Of a stretch of DNA of 64,000 nt, positions 18,980 through 27,170 are shown piece after piece. The DNA lies in NCBI GenBank assembly GCA_021845725.1, contig JAJZVL010000002.1:1-64000 (forward strand). The letters are read 5' to 3'. Position 1 is the first letter of the stretch. Each line of letters begins with the position of its first letter. This stretch comes from Actinomycetes bacterium. GTDB lineage: Bacteria; Actinomycetota; Acidimicrobiia; Acidimicrobiales; RAAP-2. The position numbers and the translations under genes were made by a program. The notes beneath the pieces were generated by a model that did no database searches, was not told the DNA's origin, and saw only the letters and a list, made by a program, of their open reading frames with translations.

Positions 18980-20795
18980 GGACCGTCGAGCCGATGCGGC
19001 GCCAGCCCTTCGGAGCGAGCACCCGGTAGGCGAGCAGCACGGCGCACACGAGGCACAGCGCGATGGCGACGCCGATGACTGCCTGTGCGAGCCCGAGACC
19101 GAAGTGATAGCCCGCGACATTCAGATTGATCGCCACCGAGAGCGGCGGCGAGCCGGGGGCGTAGAGCAACTGGGACATCGGCAGCTCGAGGAAGATCCCG
19201 CAGAACGTGAAGAGCCACGCCATGACCACCGGGCGCGACACGGCAGGCAACACCCCGCTGAGCCATGCACGCAGTGGTCCCGCGCCGTGCGCGCGGGCGG
19301 CATCGTGGAGCGAGGGCTGCACCTGGGAGACCGGACCGACGAGCACGCGCGCGTTCGTCGGAAGGCTCGAGGCGATGTAGCCGATCACGAGCAGCCAGAC
19401 CGTCTGGTAGATGTCGACCCCGATACGAGAGAGGAAGGGAAGGTTGTATGCGAAGATGTACCCAGCCGCGAAGACCACTCCTGGTAGAGCCACGGTCGCG
19501 AGAAGGAGGAAGTCGAGCATGGCGGCCGAGCGCGTCCGGCGACGCGAGAGGAGCCGGGCCACCATGAAGCCCGCGACGACCGTGATGGACGCGGTGACGA
19601 TCCCGTAGACGAGGGAGCGGTAGATGGGCCCGGACACGCCAGGGATGTGGAGCACGCCCGAGTAATTCGCGAAGGTGATCCTGCTCGACGCTCCGAAGTC
19701 GGCGAGCAGCGATCCGGTCACCGTGCCGACTGCAGGTGCTCCAAGGGCCAATGCGAAGAAGAGCGCGACGCACCCGGTCGCGAGGATCGTGCCCTTCGTG
19801 GAGAGCTGGCGCCGGACCGCTTGGCGCGTCCGCGCCGAGAGCACCGCGTAGGATCTCCCGCGCAGCGCCCTCGCCTGGAGCACGAGCGGCAGCGCGACCG
19901 ACGCGACGAGGACGAGGCCGATCGCGGCCGCTGCGGGGAAGCTCGGGGGAAAGTTGCCGATTGCTGCATAGAGCTGGTACGTGGCAAGGGAGAAGTGAGA
20001 GTTGTAGGCGAGCGTGTACGCGACCCCGAAGTCGCTGATCGCCTCCGCGAACCCGATGGCGAGCGCGGACCAGATTGCCGGGGCGAGGATCGGCAGGACC
20101 AGCCGGAGCGCCGCAGATCTCGACGCGCCATGGACGCGCGCCGCATCCTCGAACTCCTGGCCGAGGCCGGCGAGCGACGCGGTGATGGTGAGGTAGGCGA
20201 ACGGTACGGCGCGCAGCCCGAGCAGCAGCACGACGCCGAACGGACCCATGATCGCGTGTGTGACGAAGGCGGAACCGAGACCGAACCGTGTGAGCACGCC
20301 GTCCTTCACGACGAGCCGCTCCCAGCCGATCCCGGGCAGCCACGAAGGGAGCAGGAGGACGAGCCACATGCCAAGGGAGACGAACCGACGGCCCGGCAGG
20401 CTCGTGCGTCCCGCCAGCCAGGCGATCGGGAGCCCGATCACCAGCCCCAGCAACGCCGCCGAGGCGCTGACCCACAGTGAGTTCACGATCGAGGCAGCCG
20501 TCGTCCCGCTGAAGATCGTCTTCAGGTAGGCCAGCGTGAACCACTGGGGTCCCTGGTCGAAGAGCCTCGGCGAGACCGACAGTGAGAGGAAGCAGGCGCA
20601 GGGCACGAGGATGAACAGGGCGACCAGGCCCCACATCCCGAAGCGCAGTGCGCGCCCCGCCGCTACGAACCGGCTCGCCGTGACCCTTCCGGTGGGCAAT
20701 GGGGACGCCGGAGCGTTGAACCCAGCCCCTTGGCCGCCCGTCGGAGCGGGCACGTCGCGTGCCAAGAGCTCCGCGTCCCGATCGGCGAGGGTCAC
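18972..20795 (-). CDS. ABC importer permease with two fused BPD domains (FbpB type)
   Basis: A 607-residue membrane protein with about 12 helices in two similar halves. Each half has an EAA loop: EFEDAARVHGASRSAALRL in the first and PSLHDAARAHGAGPLRAWLS in the second, so a single chain supplies both translocation domains as in FbpB/PhnU-like systems. GTG start. It follows the binding-protein gene by 43 bp and overlaps the ATPase gene by 8 bp. Confidence 0.92.
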   Translation of the reverse strand: MTLADRDAELLARDVPAPTGGQGAGFNAPASPLPTGRVTASRFVAAGRALRFGMWGLVALFILVPCACFLSLSVSPRLFDQGPQWFTLAYLKTIFSGTTAASIVNSLWVSASAALLGLVIGLPIAWLAGRTSLPGRRFVSLGMWLVLLLPSWLPGIGWERLVVKDGVLTRFGLGSAFVTHAIMGPFGVVLLLGLRAVPFAYLTITASLAGLGQEFEDAARVHGASRSAALRLVLPILAPAIWSALAIGFAEAISDFGVAYTLAYNSHFSLATYQLYAAIGNFPPSFPAAAAIGLVLVASVALPLVLQARALRGRSYAVLSARTRQAVRRQLSTKGTILATGCVALFFALALGAPAVGTVTGSLLADFGASSRITFANYSGVLHIPGVSGPIYRSLVYGIVTASITVVAGFMVARLLSRRRTRSAAMLDFLLLATVALPGVVFAAGYIFAYNLPFLSRIGVDIYQTVWLLVIGYIASSLPTNARVLVGPVSQVQPSLHDAARAHGAGPLRAWLSGVLPAVSRPVVMAWLFTFCGIFLELPMSQLLYAPGSPPLSVAINLNVAGYHFGLGLAQAVIGVAIALCLVCAVLLAYRVLAPKGWRRIGSTVRG

Positions 20796-20838
20796 AGGGC
20801 TTCCTCGGACCCAGACGCCGAGACGCCGACCGGAACGC

Positions 20839-21918
20839 TCACTTGGCGATCGTGTTCACGAACCAGCTGTTGATCGATGCCTCTCGCGGCCCCCAGACGT
20901 AGGGGTTCGTGTGCTGGACCTTGACCGAGGAGAGGCTCGGTAGCCCCGGCCGCGGGCTGATGCCCTGGATCACCGGGTAGTAGAGCGAGTCCCCAGTCGG
21001 TGTCCCTGTCTTCATGACCGCCTGGCCGAGCTTGGAGAGGACGAAGCTGGCGAACTTCTTCGCCTCGGCGATCTCGGTCTTTGTCGCCTTCGCGTCGATG
21101 CCGATGTTCGAGGGCAGCATGGTCGTCGGGCTCAGGTACTTCACTTTCAGCGTGGGGTCTGTGTGCTCGGCCCCGATCGCCGCAGTGCTCTGCACGAGGG
21201 CGATCTTGATCTGGCCGCTTGCAAGCGCGGACACCGTCGGACCGTTCGTTGTGTGGATGACCAGGCCGTTGGCCTTCAGCTTTTCGAAGTACCGCTTGCC
21301 CTTTGTGATGCTGCCGAGGTAATTCATCATCCCCGCGATGAACGGGTACGTCGGCCCGGACTGCGAGGGTGTGTTCATCCCGACGTCGCCCTTCCACCTG
21401 GACGACAGGAGTGTGCTCCACGACCTCGGGGGGTTCTTCACCACCTTGGATGTGTAGGCGATCGGCGCCATGAGCGTGATGCCGGTCGGGACGAAGCTCT
21501 CGTCCTTCGGGATGACCTTCTTGCCGAGCGCGTTCCACTTCACCTTGGGCTCGAAGTGCTTCACGAGCATGTGCTCGTCGTCGAGCTCGGCGAACGCTGT
21601 CTGACCGTCCACCCACAGGAGGCCCCAGTGAGGGTTGTTCTTCGACGCCTGGATCTGCGCCAAGAGCGGACCCGTCGAGTTTGTATCGAGCTTGGTCGGG
21701 ATCCCCGTCGCAGCCTGGAAGGCATGCACCATCGCCTGGTCGTACCCCTGGGCCGAGTACACGACGAGCGGCACCTTCTTCTTCCCCTTCTTGGCGGCGA
21801 ACGCAGGAGTCGCACCGGTGGCCGCGCCGACGACGACGGCCGCGCAGACGAGGCCGGCACCGAATGCACGCCGGCGGCGACCTCTCCGACCGCGCCTCAT
21901 CGAATTCGCTTGCCTCAT
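20839..21918 (-). CDS. ABC importer substrate-binding protein (FbpA/PhnS-like)
   Basis: A 359-residue exported protein. The N-terminus has a cluster of Arg (RRGRRGRRRRAF) followed by a hydrophobic stretch and ATPAFA, a Sec or Tat-like signal peptide without a lipobox. The mature part starts VPLVVYSAQGYDQAMVHAFQ and is a type 2 periplasmic-binding fold close to ferric iron and 2-aminoethylphosphonate binders. ATG at 21918 is chosen for its AAGGGAG site 7-8 nt upstream. A run of PHO-box-like repeats lies upstream on this strand, which favours a phosphorus-containing ligand over iron; this is inference. Confidence 0.88.
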   Translation of the reverse strand: MRQANSMRRGRRGRRRRAFGAGLVCAAVVVGAATGATPAFAAKKGKKKVPLVVYSAQGYDQAMVHAFQAATGIPTKLDTNSTGPLLAQIQASKNNPHWGLLWVDGQTAFAELDDEHMLVKHFEPKVKWNALGKKVIPKDESFVPTGITLMAPIAYTSKVVKNPPRSWSTLLSSRWKGDVGMNTPSQSGPTYPFIAGMMNYLGSITKGKRYFEKLKANGLVIHTTNGPTVSALASGQIKIALVQSTAAIGAEHTDPTLKVKYLSPTTMLPSNIGIDAKATKTEIAEAKKFASFVLSKLGQAVMKTGTPTGDSLYYPVIQGISPRPGLPSLSSVKVQHTNPYVWGPREASINSWFVNTIAK

Positions 21919-21995
21919 GCGCTCGCTCCCTTCGGACGGTCTCGTATGTGCCATCGGCCGATCCTCACTCAGTGGCCGCAGCGCACCGTACGCGT

Positions 21996-22050
21996 CGCTG
22001 GTTAACTGCCCGCGACGCGATACTGAACTCCAGCCGTACGGTCGGTGAAC
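21996..22050 (-). promoter_or_regulatory. PHO-box-like 11-nt direct repeats upstream of the ABC importer
   Basis: Read on the minus strand from 22050 downward in steps of 11: GTTCACCGACC, GTACGGCTGGA, GTTCAGTATCG, CGTCGCGGGCA, GTTAACCAGCG. Three of five units start GTT(C/A)A and all are in phase. Streptomyces PhoP binds 11-nt direct repeat units with a GTTCA-type core, so this reads as an operator of four to five units 78 bp upstream of the binding-protein start. Confidence 0.55.
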
Positions 22051-22074
22051 TTCTCGCGACGCCTGCATCAGCGG

Positions 22075-22113
22075 GTGCCGGTACTGCCGGCGCTTCCGGC
22101 ACCTGCCGGCGCT
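22075..22113. repeat. Inverted and direct repeats in the divergent importer/regulator gap
   Basis: GTGCCGG (22075-22081) and CCGGCAC (22096-22102) form an inverted repeat with a 14-nt loop. CTGCCGGCGCT occurs at 22084-22094 and again at 22103-22113 as a 19-bp-spaced direct repeat. They sit between the two PHO-box-like arrays. The rest of the 364-bp gap (21919-22282) shows no gene. Confidence 0.6.
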
Positions 22114-22132
22114 GAGGCACGGTTCTGCGAGA

Positions 22133-22187
22133 GTTCACCCCGGGTTCATCCGCGCGTTGCGGTTGCGTCGCGCCCCGTTCATCTGCA
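22133..22187 (+). promoter_or_regulatory. PHO-box-like 11-nt direct repeats upstream of the response regulator
   Basis: In 11-nt steps from 22133: GTTCACCCCGG, GTTCATCCGCG, CGTTGCGGTTG, CGTCGCGCCCC, GTTCATCTGCA. The first two units are adjacent near-perfect copies and the fifth returns exactly in phase. The array ends 95 bp before the response-regulator GTG and points toward it, consistent with autoregulation by a PhoP/RegX3-type protein. Confidence 0.65.
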
Positions 22188-22282
22188 ACTCGTAGGGTTC
22201 TCGCGATGAGGCGGCAGGAATTGGTCGTCACGCCACTCCACCGTCCGTGGCTGCGGGCCGCGGGAAGGCAGGAGGGCGCAGC

Positions 22283-23065
22283 GTGACCGTCGCTGGCGAC
22301 CGGACCGGCGGACGGGACAGGTCCGGGGTGCCCCGGGGATCCCTGCATGGTGGAGGGACGGCACCGAGCACCGCGTCACGACCCTGTCCCCTCGTCCTCG
22401 TCGTCGACGACGAGGCCTCCTACGGCCAGGCGCTCATCTCGGGGCTCGGCCAGGAAGGGTTCTCGGTAGAGGTTGCCAGAGACGGGCACGAGGCGCTCCG
22501 GTTGTTCACCCGAACCCGCCCTGACCTCGTGCTGCTCGACGTCATGCTCCCCGACCAGTCCGGCGTGGGGCTCTGCGAGCGATTGCACGCCGCCGCGTCG
22601 GTGCCCATCATCTTTGTGAGTGCCAGGGGGTCCGAAGCCGACATCGTGCTCGGCCTCGAGGCAGGCGCGGCGGACTACATCGCCAAACCGTTCCATCTGC
22701 GCGAGCTGGTGGCACGGATGCGTGCGGTGCTCCGGCGCGGCGCGGAGCTCCCAGTGCAGCGCGACGAGGTGCTCGCAGGCGGCCCCGTCCGCCTCGACAC
22801 CGTCCGTCGGGAGGTCCGCGTCGGGGGCCGGCCGGTAGACCTCTCGCGCAAGGAGTTCGACCTCCTCGCCATGCTCTTGCGTCACCCTGGCCTGGTCGTC
22901 ACCCGAGAGCAGTGCATCGATCAGGTGTGGCGGAGCCAAGACCTCACGGACACCAGGACGCTCGACACGCACGTCAAGCGACTGCGCTCCAAGATCGAGC
23001 TCGACCCCGCCAACCCACGACACCTCGTGACCGTCCGCGGGGTGGGCTTCCGCTTCGATCCTTGA
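22283..23065 (+). CDS. OmpR/PhoB-family response regulator (PhoP/RegX3-like), without a linked kinase
   Basis: A 260-residue two-domain regulator. Receiver domain from about residue 37: acidic pair D42-D43, phospho-acceptor D86 in LVLLDVMLPDQSG, switch Ser in FVSARG, and K in YIAKPF. The C-terminal winged helix has RKEFDLLAMLLRHPGLVVTR, DTRTLDTHVKRLRSKIE and VRGVGFRF. GTG at 22283 is chosen for GGAGG with a 7-nt spacer; it leaves a 36-residue unstructured N-terminal extension that is unusual for the family. No histidine kinase gene is adjacent. Flanking PHO-box-like repeats suggest phosphate-starvation control. Confidence 0.9.
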   Translation: MTVAGDRTGGRDRSGVPRGSLHGGGTAPSTASRPCPLVLVVDDEASYGQALISGLGQEGFSVEVARDGHEALRLFTRTRPDLVLLDVMLPDQSGVGLCERLHAAASVPIIFVSARGSEADIVLGLEAGAADYIAKPFHLRELVARMRAVLRRGAELPVQRDEVLAGGPVRLDTVRREVRVGGRPVDLSRKEFDLLAMLLRHPGLVVTREQCIDQVWRSQDLTDTRTLDTHVKRLRSKIELDPANPRHLVTVRGVGFRFDP

Positions 23066-23085
23066 GGGGCGAAGCCGGTCGGTCC

Positions 23086-23104
23086 ATGCTGGAACTGCCA
23101 GCAT
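23086..23104 (+). terminator. Hairpin after the response regulator
   Basis: ATGCTGG (23086-23092) and CCAGCAT (23098-23104) form a perfect 7-bp stem with a 5-nt loop, 20 bp after the stop codon. Confidence 0.5.
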
Positions 23105-23197
23105 CGGCAGAGCCGCTGTTTCCCGCTCGGGGCCATCGGCGCGTACGCCCTCGGCCTCGACACCGAACGAGGCGGTCCAGATGCTGATCTACAGGCT

Positions 23198-24466
23198 GTG
23201 ACTGGCGCACGCGGTCGCACCGGGCACAACGTGGACCTCCGCCGGATCCTCTTCGCCCGTGGCGCTCGGGGGCTCACCTCGGGGTACTTCGCCGTGGTCC
23301 TCGGCGTCGAGCTGCACCACCAGAGACTGTCGGGCATCGAGGTCGGGCTCGTGCTCGGGGCTGTCCTCGGCGGTGCGGCGTTCGCCCTGCTCGGGGTGCG
23401 GCGCTTCGCCGACGGCGTTGGTCGTCGGCGCTGCTACCTCGCCGGATACCTTGCCCAGTCGGTGGCGGGCCTCGTCCTCGTCCTCTCGCCGTGGTGGTGG
23501 CTGCTCGTCCTCGTCGGCCTGACCGGAGCGCTTTCGGGCGAGATCATCGACTCGGGCCCCTTCGGTGCGCTCGAGCAGGTCATGCTCACGACCGCCGTCA
23601 CCGAGGAGCGGCGACTGCGCACCTTCACCAGCTACGGCGCGGTCGGAACCGCGACGGGCGCGCTGGGCGCGCTCGGCGCCGGGCTGCTCGAGCTCGTCGG
23701 CCCCGGCGCCATCGGCCGGTCGAGCTTCCTCCCGATCATCCCGCTGGCGCTGTTCGGGGCAGCGTGCGCCTGGGGGCTGTCCGCTCGCGTCGAGCACGTC
23801 GCGATCGACGTCACGACCGGGTCGCCCGCACCGACCAGAGCCGGCCGGCCCGCTGGCAGCGAGACCCGCCAGATCGTGCACCGTCTCTCGGCCCTGTTCG
23901 CCCTCGACTCGTTCGGAGCCGGCTTCACGGTGCAGGCCTTCGTCGCCTACTGGCTCGCCGCCCGCTTCGACGCGGGCACGCTCTCGATCGGGATCATCTT
24001 CTTCGGGCTCGGAGTGCTCCAGACGTTCTCGATGATGGTGGCCGGTCGCCTCGGCGCACGGTTCGGGCTGCTGGCGACGATGGTGTTCACGCACCTGCCC
24101 TCGAACGGGTTCCTCGCCGCCATCGCCTTCGCCCCGAGCCTGCCGGTTGCCGCGGTGCTGCTCTGCCTTCGAGCCTCCCTGTCGCAGATGGACGTACCGA
24201 CGCGCAACGCCTATGTCATGGCCCTCGTCCCAGCCGAGCACCGGACCGACGCCGCGAGCACGACCGGCGTCGCCCGGCTTCTCGCGCGCCCGCTCGGTCC
24301 GCTGCTGGCGGGCGCGGCCCAGACCCTGGCCCTCGGCGCACCCTTCCTCATCTCCGGGGCGCTGAAAGGCATCTACGACGTCAGCCTGTGGCTGTGGTTC
24401 CGGCGCGTCCCGCTTCCTGATGGGAACCCGTCCGTGCGAGGCGAGCCGAAGGAGCAAACACATTGA
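23198..24466 (+). CDS. MFS transporter, unassigned subfamily
   Basis: A 422-residue membrane protein with about 10-12 helices. The N-terminal half carries [19 protein letters not shown] and the loop [17 protein letters not shown], a motif A variant; the central cytosolic loop is short and Arg-rich. Later segments ([38 protein letters not shown]) match uncharacterised actinobacterial MFS permeases. The substrate is unknown. GTG start. It lies alone downstream of the response regulator and converges with methylglyoxal synthase, overlapping it by 86 bp. Confidence 0.82.
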   Translation: MTGARGRTGHNVDLRRILFARGARGLTSGYFAVVLGVELHHQRLSGIEVGLVLGAVLGGAAFALLGVRRFADGVGRRRCYLAGYLAQSVAGLVLVLSPWWWLLVLVGLTGALSGEIIDSGPFGALEQVMLTTAVTEERRLRTFTSYGAVGTATGALGALGAGLLELVGPGAIGRSSFLPIIPLALFGAACAWGLSARVEHVAIDVTTGSPAPTRAGRPAGSETRQIVHRLSALFALDSFGAGFTVQAFVAYWLAARFDAGTLSIGIIFFGLGVLQTFSMMVAGRLGARFGLLATMVFTHLPSNGFLAAIAFAPSLPVAAVLLCLRASLSQMDVPTRNAYVMALVPAEHRTDAASTTGVARLLARPLGPLLAGAAQTLALGAPFLISGALKGIYDVSLWLWFRRVPLPDGNPSVRGEPKEQTH

Positions 24467-25214
24467 ACAACCGCCTGAACGAGGCAGCGACGACATGAAA
24501 TGGATGACCCGTGATGAAATGGATGACCCGTGCCCGACCGAAGACCGCCCGGATCGCGTGCCGCGCCGGACAAACGTGCCGGGACTCTCCAAAGAGCCCG
24601 CCCGCGCCCCCTGCGCCGTCCGTAGCGGGCGTCGCTACGCGGGTCCTGTCGGCGCTGCCTTGGGTCGTGAGAAGCGCCCGGCCTCGGAGCTTCGCCGAAC
24701 CACTGCCGGCAGACGACCTCAGGCGGCGTAGCCGGTCGGCGCCGGTGTCGTCGCGAACCGCCGAGGCGATGCGGCGGGCGGTCGATGCCTCGTAGCCCGA
24801 CCCGAGCAGCGAGGAGGAGACGAGGTAGTCCGCCGTTGCGCGGTTGGAGGCGGCCGGCACGTTCCAGACCACTGCGATGCGCAGCAGTGCCCTCACGTCG
24901 GGATCGTGCGGCTGGGCTTCGAGCGGGTCCCAGAAGAACACCAAGAGGTCGATCCCTCCCTCGGCGATGCGCGCGCCGATCTGGAGGTCGCCGCCGAGCG
25001 GACCGCTGCGCAGGAGCTCCACATCCAACGCGAGCTCGCGTTCGAGCAGGCGTCCCGTGGTCCCCGTGGCGACCAAGCGGTGCCGGGCGAGCAGGTCACG
25101 GTTGAAGCGCGCCCAGTCCAACAGGTCGGGCTTGCAGTTGTCGTGCGCCACCATCGCGATGCGCCGTCGACGGTGGGGCGGTGCTGGCTCCGGGCGGTGG
25201 TCCATGCCCACCAC
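24381..25214 (-). CDS. mgsA: Methylglyoxal synthase with an unusual C-terminal extension
   Basis: Residues ~17-150 match MgsA, which converts dihydroxyacetone phosphate to methylglyoxal and phosphate: [66 protein letters not shown] and [14 protein letters not shown]. These include the catalytic Asp and phosphate-binding Lys/Thr/Ser residues. The usual length is 130-155 residues; here the frame continues to 277 with Arg/Ala/Gly-rich sequence lacking family similarity. The tail contains a 19-bp duplication and overlaps the convergent MFS gene. The start could be ATG 25214 or 25205. The enzyme call is firm; the reality of the tail is not. Confidence 0.85.
   Translation of the reverse strand: MVGMDHRPEPAPPHRRRRIAMVAHDNCKPDLLDWARFNRDLLARHRLVATGTTGRLLERELALDVELLRSGPLGGDLQIGARIAEGGIDLLVFFWDPLEAQPHDPDVRALLRIAVVWNVPAASNRATADYLVSSSLLGSGYEASTARRIASAVRDDTGADRLRRLRSSAGSGSAKLRGRALLTTQGSADRTRVATPATDGAGGAGGLFGESRHVCPARHAIRAVFGRARVIHFITGHPFHVVAASFRRLFNVFAPSARLARTGSHQEAGRAGTTATG
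24495..24532. repeat. 19-bp perfect tandem duplication
   Basis: ATGAAATGGATGACCCGTG occurs twice without gap just after the MFS stop and inside the methylglyoxal synthase tail. Nineteen is not a multiple of three, so the duplication shifted the reading frame of anything translated through it. Confidence 0.97.
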
Positions 25215-25347
25215 GTTGCCCGGTCGAGACGAACGTGCCGTGACCCAGCCGCGAATTCCGGATGAAACGTCTGCGCGTGGACCCCGGCTTGCTCGAGGTG
25301 CAGTCCAGCTCGCCGAACGGACTCAGCCGCGTCCTCCCATGCTGGCG

Positions 25348-26562
25348 CTACTGGATGTGCACCCCAGAGATGGCCCGGGCGATCACCAGTCGCTGGATCT
25401 CGCTCGTCCCTTCGAAGATGGTGTAGATCTTCGCGTCGCGGTACCAGCGCTCGACAGGGTTCTCGCGGACGTACCCGTAGCCGCCGAGGATCTGGATCGC
25501 CTGCTCGGTGACCCACACCGCCGTCTCTCCAGCGAAGAGCTTGGACTGGGAACCCTCTCCGGCCTCGAACTTCTTACGGTTCGCGGCCATCCAGGCGGCC
25601 CTCCAGCACAGGAGCCGTGCCGCGTCCGTGCGCATCTTCATATCTGCGAGCTTGAACGCAATGGCTTGGTTCTCGATGATCGCCCGGTTGAACTGCCTGC
25701 GTTCCTTCGCGTAGTCGAGCGCGTGCTCGTACGCGGCGCGCGCGATGCCCACGGCCTGGGCCCCCACCGACGGGCGCGACAGCTCGAACGTCGCCATCGC
25801 CGCCTGGGACGACGTGCGCACGCCTTCCCTCGCCCGCGCGAGCCGCTCGTCCAACTTCTCCTTGCCCCCGAGAAGACAACGACCCGGGACCCGGCAATCG
25901 TCGAGGACCACCTCCGCGGTGTGCGATGCCCGAATGCCCATCTTCTTGAACTTCTGCCCCTGGCTGATCCCCGGGGTCCCCTCGGGGATCACGAAGCTCG
26001 CCTGGCCCCGGGCGCCGAGCGCGGGTGTCACCGAGGCGACGATGACATGGATGTTCGCAAGGCCGCCGTTCGTGATCCACGTCTTCGTGCCGTTGAGCAC
26101 CCACTCGTCCTTCGCCTCGTCGTAGACGGCACGGGTCTTGAGCGAGGACACGTCAGAGCCGGCGTCGGGCTCCGAGACACCGAACGCGGCGAGCTTGACG
26201 TCGTCAGGGGTCCCGAAGCACTGCGGGATCCACTCGGCCTGCTGCTCGGGCGTGCCGTTCCCGAAGATCCCGACGACCGCGAGCGTCGACCCGAAGATCG
26301 CCAGGGCGATCCCCGCGTCGCCCCAGCTCATCTCCTCGTTGACCAACAGCAGCGTGAGACCGGTCGGATCGAGGAAGGCGTTCGCGGCGAAGTCGAAGGA
26401 GTACAGCCCGATCTTCGCCGCCTCCTCGATGATGGGCCAGGGCGTCTCCTCACGCTCGTCCCATTCGTGGGCCGCAGGGCGGACGACGTCCTGCGCGAAG
26501 TCGTGGACCCACTTCTGGATCTGCAGCTGCTCCTCGTTGAGCTCGAGGGAGAAGTCGGCCAT
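25348..26562 (-). CDS. Acyl-CoA dehydrogenase
   Basis: A 404-residue FAD enzyme of beta-oxidation type. Signatures: AAFGVSEPDAGSDVSSLKTR, WVLNGTKTWITNGG, KKMGIRASHTAEVVLDD, QILGGYGYVRENPVERWYRD and the catalytic segment TIFEGTSEIQRLVIARAI, giving putative base E384. It is different in sequence from the acyl-CoA dehydrogenase of the leucine-type cluster and is not in an operon. ATG at 26562 is preferred over an upstream GTG-like extension because AAGGAG lies 8-10 nt before it. An 18-bp inverted repeat sits 64 bp upstream. Confidence 0.92.
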   Translation of the reverse strand: MADFSLELNEEQLQIQKWVHDFAQDVVRPAAHEWDEREETPWPIIEEAAKIGLYSFDFAANAFLDPTGLTLLLVNEEMSWGDAGIALAIFGSTLAVVGIFGNGTPEQQAEWIPQCFGTPDDVKLAAFGVSEPDAGSDVSSLKTRAVYDEAKDEWVLNGTKTWITNGGLANIHVIVASVTPALGARGQASFVIPEGTPGISQGQKFKKMGIRASHTAEVVLDDCRVPGRCLLGGKEKLDERLARAREGVRTSSQAAMATFELSRPSVGAQAVGIARAAYEHALDYAKERRQFNRAIIENQAIAFKLADMKMRTDAARLLCWRAAWMAANRKKFEAGEGSQSKLFAGETAVWVTEQAIQILGGYGYVRENPVERWYRDAKIYTIFEGTSEIQRLVIARAISGVHIQ

Positions 26563-26625
26563 CTGCGCGCGCTCCTTCGTACCACCCCTGCCGCCACCAG
26601 GGGACCACACGGTTGTCGATCGTGA

Positions 26626-26643
26626 GGTTACTCAAAGGTAACC
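26626..26643. promoter_or_regulatory. Inverted repeat upstream of the second acyl-CoA dehydrogenase
   Basis: GGTTAC-TCAAAG-GTAACC: two perfect 6-bp arms with a 6-bp spacer, in the promoter region of the acyl-CoA dehydrogenase. It resembles a TetR-type operator in size, but no regulator gene is adjacent. Confidence 0.45.
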
Positions 26644-26782
26644 GTCAAGAGGTCGGCAGCTCTCCGGGCACGGCCGGCACGGATCGCCTGACCGGCAGCT
26701 CCCAGGGCGCGCGAACCAGCACGCAGGAGCGTACGAAAACGCGGATGACCGCCTGGGCGGCCCCAGGGCAGGCGGTGCCAGG

Positions 26783-26989
26783 TCAGCTGCTCGGTCGGAC
26801 GTCCTTCGCCATGAGGCCCTTGGGGCCCTCCTCCACGCTGAACTCCACCTGCTGCCCCTCTTCGAGCACCCGGTAGCCGTTCATCTGAATCGCGGTGTGG
26901 TGCACGAACACGTCGGCGCCCCCGTCAGGCTGCGAGATGAACCCGTAGCCCTTCTCCGCGTTGAACCACTTGACCGTCCCCGATGCCAC
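26783..26989 (-). CDS. Cold-shock domain protein (CspA family)
   Basis: A 68-residue single CSD protein that binds single-stranded nucleic acid and melts RNA structure. RNP1 KGYGFIS and RNP2 VFVHHTAI are both intact after the canonical [11 protein letters not shown] start. Length is standard. GTG start preceded by AAGGGG with a 9-nt spacer. The gene is monocistronic; the 181-bp upstream gap to cysS shows no clear structured leader. Confidence 0.96.
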   Translation of the reverse strand: MASGTVKWFNAEKGYGFISQPDGGADVFVHHTAIQMNGYRVLEEGQQVEFSVEEGPKGLMAKDVRPSS

Positions 26990-27170
26990 GGTGGCGATCC
27001 CCTTTCATCCTGCTGCTTCTCCATGCGTGAGCTGGCGGGGCCTGCACCGACGGGCCGACGTCGACCCCGGTGCCGGTGCACCGGCGCTCCGTTGCGGCAA
27101 GGACGCTAGTACACGGGACGGCACGCGGGCGTGAGCGACAGGGGGAAGGCATTCGGGGCCGTGCCCGGCG

